Shown here: positions 60,474 through 64,000 of the stretch, one piece after another
Layout of the letters: every line of letters begins with the position of its first letter
Position numbering within the stretch: position 1 is the stretch's first letter
Source of the DNA: Neurospora crassa OR74A
Lineage: Eukaryota; Ascomycota; Sordariomycetes; Sordariales; Sordariaceae
DNA: 64,000 nucleotides
NCBI RefSeq assembly: GCF_000182925.2
Contig: NC_026502.1
Coordinates: forward strand, 3,348,001 to 3,412,000
Direction of reading: 5' to 3'
Program-made: the position numbers and the translations under genes
Notes under the pieces: generated by a model
What the model was told of the DNA's origin: nothing
Databases searched by the model: none
The model's input: only the letters and a program-made list of their open reading frames with translations

Positions 60474-62110
60474 TGGTTTTTTTGTTGTTGCTGTTGTTGC
60501 TTTGGAATGATGATTTGCTTTTTCATGGCTTGATAATTTCAGGTGATAATAGAGCAGATAAAAACCAAGGCAGCAAAAGAGAAAAATAACGACGGCGGGG
60601 AAAGATAGTCGTAGGCATATGTTACGTTAGAGGATTTCATTGGAAGAGAAAACAAAGAGAGAGAAAAAAAAAAAAAAAAAATGATGATATCGCTGGGTGG
60701 TTAAATCGGTGCCGGTGCATGAGGAGTTGGTCCGTCGGTCGGTCACGGACGGCTTACAGCAAGAAAAGGGATACAGTAGTAAAATAACCGTGTAAGGTAC
60801 TAGAGTGAGTGATTGAGTGGGTAGAGAAAGAAGAAGAGAAGGATCGGTTATCTTATTACTTTGTCTCAACGGTACGCTTTCCTTTATTTCTCTTTATCAC
60901 TTTTATTATTATTCACCTACTTGGAGTGTGGTGAAGGTCACATATACTCTCTACTCTTATTTCTGGTTCTGGTTCGGTCCCTGTGTGTGTACTACTTATC
61001 TATCTTATTTAGATTTTATGGATGGATGAAAATCCGGGTTTTGTGTGGTGATCACACACTTCATATTCACTATTTGACCCTTGTATCATTTGCTACTTGT
61101 TCAGGGATTTGTGACCAAGTATTCCTCACTACCATACTAGGTAGCTATACAATTTGTCTCTGTGGTGTGACTTTGGTGGAAATATTGATCCCTTCTAGCA
61201 CTCCTAGTCCTTCTAGCTCTTCTGAAAATCATAAAGTCTATTGCTTAGCTTAGCTTTGCTTTGCTTTGCTGGGCTTATCAAAGCATAGCACAGCTTAGGT
61301 CGTATAAAACCGCATCAAGACGTTGTTCGTCATAACTTTCATCGTCGCAAGTTCATCCACAACTGAAGCCGCCAGCCGCATCGTGGTCGTATAAAGGCAT
61401 AGCCATGACAGAGGCCTCCGATACCAACCAAAACCACGACGGCTGACGTTGGAATGTTACACAACCACCCTTCCTCGCCGGCTGATTAATAGTCCGATGG
61501 GAGAGCCAGAGAGATGTGGGAGCGCCAGAGAGAAGGTAAGAGTGAGAGGAACTGTGGTGCGAGGTGAGTTGTGCCGTCTGGGGTGTCATCATCGTCGTCA
61601 TCATCAACATCATCATCATATCCCTCCTTGGTGTCTACCCTACTACAGCCGTGATAGCCGACCAAGTGGTCAAGATTCCTGCCATTTTGCACCTTGCACG
61701 CCGCACGCGCGTACTGTGTAGTACTTCTCCGCCGCTTGCTCCCTTCCGACAGTTCGATACTTTCGATACAGGGCGCGGCGTGGGGAGATTAGACAGCGCG
61801 AGTGGACAACAGATGTTGAGGGATGTATTATTGTCGGGGTGTGTGAGGCCAATGAGGGTTGGTGTGGTGGTGTGGTGTGTGCGGTTGCGTAAGAGCGTTT
61901 TCGCCGTTTGGTTTCCGACTTCGGTCGCTGTCCGCTTGATTATCCTTCCCCGTCTCGTTCGCTTCTGTGAGCGGCACGCCGTGTGGTATGTCGGTACTCG
62001 ATTTCTTCCCGAATCCGGCTTCCCTCTCAGTCTCGGATAATTGATGTCGACTGGCTGGCCCGGCGTGTCTTCGTCCCAACCTCCAGCTCCAATCCCAGTT
62101 TTTCATCTCT
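60474..62110. other. Intergenic: HSF 3' flank and PPIL3 3' flank
   Basis: Contains an A-run of about 18 bases near 60663-60681 and TTTGC/TTAGC pentamers near 61246-61270. No gene supported; the + frame 61564-62040 has no recognisable domain. Confidence 0.45.
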
Positions 62111-62720
62111 TCACTTGGCCAGCGGATTAGCATGCACCGTAACCCTTTCGATTCTCACCTCCTCCTTGATCCGATTCTTCTTATCCACCTCCAATCCCTC
62201 CAGCTTTGCCAGCGTCTGCAAGCTCTCGTCTCCAATCAACTTCCCGAACACCGTGTTCAGCCCGTCCAGATGCGGGGCCTTGTCGAACAAAATGAAGAAT
62301 TGAGATCCGTTGGTGTTGGGCCCCTTGTTGGCCATGCTGACGATGCCCCGCTCGTTGTGTCGCAGCACTGGCCGGATCTCGTCTTCGAAGGTCGGGCCGT
62401 AAATGGACCGGCCGCCCTTGGGGTTCTCGGGCGGGGAAGGGTTGGCGGGTGCGCCGGTTTGCACCATGAAGGAGGGGATCATACGGTGGAAGGGGGAAGC
62501 GTTGTAGTATCCGGAGGCGCAGAGTGCTAGGAAGTTCTGCGAATTGGGGGAGGAGAGGGTTAGTTTGTGAGTGCCTTTGCGCGTGGGTGGGTGGAGAGAG
62601 GAAGGGGAAGGGGAAGGGGAAGGGGATGGGATCGAGACGTACTTCTGCTGTTTTGGGGACGCTTTCGCAAAAGATCTCAATCTTGAGATCGCCGAGTGTT
62701 GTGTGGAGTGTTACAGACAT
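62111..62720 (-). CDS. cyp10: PPIL3-type cyclophilin (peptidyl-prolyl isomerase)
   Basis: Small single-domain cyclophilin of the PPIL3 group, nuclear and spliceosome-associated in other eukaryotes. Two exons, 62720-62643 and 62536-62111, give 167 residues, the usual family size. The intron runs gtacgt to cgcag. The start MSVTLHTTLGDLKIEIFC is the typical first strand. Active-site text is intact: FHRMIPSFMVQTGAP gives the Arg, Phe and Gln, and MANKGPNTNGSQFFI the central strand. The tryptophan of CypA is replaced by His (PHLDGLNTVFGKL), as in PPIL3 proteins. The C-terminus ends ERVTVHANPLAK. Together with Cwc27 this is the second splicing-linked cyclophilin in the window. Confidence 0.95.
62601..62632. 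repeat. GGGGAA hexamer repeat in the PPIL3 intron
   Basis: About five G-run units (GAAGGGG repeated) on the + strand, C-rich in the transcript. Could form a G-quadruplex on the + strand. Confidence 0.85.
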
Positions 62721-64000
62721 GGTGGTGGGTGTAGATCTTTCTTCTCTGGCTGGTTCAATGGTTGATGGGTTGTTCTTGTTTGGGTTGTGATGTTTGGTCA
62801 ATTGGTCTGGAATTGTTGTGTGACGTGCAGTTGGTTGCTACTGCGGAACCGAATTGCCTGCGGCACTGCACCACAAGTGGAAGCCTGCCGGCGCCAAGCG
62901 CTTGTGGTTAGGTGGGCGGTTGCCGGGGGGGCCGCTGATGGGGGGGGGGGGGGGGGGGGCTGGACTGGACCTGAAGGCCGGGCGGGCGGGATCTGATTGA
63001 TCGGGCTGATTTCCCTGGGCTTGCTTTCCATTGCATGCAGCAGCTGGAAGCTTTGACCATACCAGCCCTATCGGCCGCCTGGCCCCTTGGCCCTTGCTTG
63101 CCATGCCGCTGCCTGCTGAAAGAGGCATAAACAACCTGACCAACTCTCCCTGCACTTGTTTCAGTCTATCATGGCCCAATGTCTCACTACTCAAGTGGGA
63201 ATACTGGTCTGGATGCGCAAAGGGATCAAGGACGTCATGGTAGTCAGGCACCGACCTGAAACGGCCCGCGCTGATGATCTGATGATGAATGGTTGAGTTT
63301 CCTGAATTCATTGTGGACTAGGTACTGAGGTCAAGTTTAAGAGTGGAAGTCAACGGGGAAAGAGTAACAAGTTCCAAGGTTGGACATGTGGGAATCCGGG
63401 TTGAAGAACTGAACTGAGATGGGGTAATCGAGTGCTATATTACACGTACACTAGGTGTATACTGTGTAGAGATTGGTATGTAACTTTGATCTTGATCTTG
63501 AAGAGAACTGGATCTGAAAGTTGAGATGGACGCTCATCATGTCAGTCGGAGCTCACCTCAACTTCCACTTCTCCACTTTGACTGTCCATCCCGCCTGTTC
63601 CCCTGGTCAGCTACACTACCACCAAGAAAAGAAAGCTGAAGGATGCTAACGCTGTAACAGTGCAGCCTTGCACATGTTCGGTTAGTGACCGCCATCCGCG
63701 TTCCCCACCGCCCAAGGAAGGGGGGCCCTTGAGGTTGGGGATAATCCTCGGTGACGTTCCGAGGACCAGGCACTTTCTTCCTTCAGCTTTCCATCCTCCG
63801 GGCCTCCCTCTACACTACTATCTCTTCAGATCCACACTTAGTCCTGGTCATATCCGGCTAACGGCTCTTGACGTCGTACCCTGACCGAAAAGTTGAGAGT
63901 TCGTTGAGCTTGTCAGTCATTCGCAAACTGAAGCTCCCGTCTTTTCTTCTAGCCGCGACTGTCCTTGGCGCCTGCCGGCCTCGCATCTTGTCACACCTAT
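62721..64000. other. PPIL3 upstream region and window edge
   Basis: No gene supported. A minus frame 63311-62838 begins MNSGNSTIHHQIISAG but turns into poly-Pro across a 20-G run, so I do not call it. The right edge may hold part of another gene, but nothing recognisable is seen. Confidence 0.4.
62940..62959. repeat. 20-base G homopolymer
   Basis: An uninterrupted run of 20 G. Length is likely unstable or mis-sequenced, and frames across it should not be trusted. Confidence 0.9.

Noticed and set aside
62838-63311. 157-codon minus frame with poly-Pro
   Set aside because: The frame depends on an unreliable 20-G run and lies in the PPIL3 upstream region.

Overview
The window is nuclear DNA of a filamentous ascomycete, most likely Neurospora or a close Sordariomycete. 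The evidence is: short spliceosomal introns with GT..AG ends and GCTAAC-type branch sites; fungal GET1, Rud3, vacuolar ATPase B, Cwc27, HSF and Nop15-type genes; TAGGTA/TACCTA-rich spacers; and a 21-kb AT-rich block whose repeats differ almost only by C-to-T and G-to-A changes at CpA/TpG, the mark of repeat-induced point mutation (RIP). The species call is inference.

Left arm (1-18474), gene-rich: AVT/SLC38-type amino acid transporter (-), GPI-anchored aspartic protease (-), a 4-kb stretch with no supported gene, a PTAR1-like prenyltransferase alpha-repeat protein (-) divergent from GET1 (+), a conserved-looking membrane protein (+), and the Golgi golgin Rud3 (-, four exons).

Centre (18475-39574): one nested retrotransposon block. 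Outer Ty3/gypsy element E1 (190-bp LTRs at 18480 and 39380, TSD TCCAT, + strand) carries two insertions. E2 (258-bp LTRs, TSD TCTCG, - strand) lies in its 5' leader. E3 (340-bp LTRs, TSD CTACT, + strand, with three 100-N gaps) lies between its RNase H and integrase. All are RIP-degraded and should make no protein. The block also holds three kinds of tandem repeat and an assembly error.

Right arm (39575-64000), gene-rich: Nop15/NIFK-type nucleolar RNA-binding protein (-), an unrecognised 793-residue protein (+), secreted aldose 1-epimerase (-), vacuolar ATPase subunit B (-, six exons, 513 aa), Cwc27 cyclophilin (+), heat shock factor HSF (+), and a PPIL3-type cyclophilin (-). The HSF frame stays open for 142 codons past its UAG.

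The genes are independent housekeeping loci rather than a cluster. Recurring themes are secretory/vacuolar membrane function (GET1, Rud3, transporter, V-ATPase B) and spliceosome-linked cyclophilins (Cwc27 and PPIL3, about 7.4 kb apart). Exon boundaries were derived by hand from frame continuity and splice consensus. Nothing was checked against a database.
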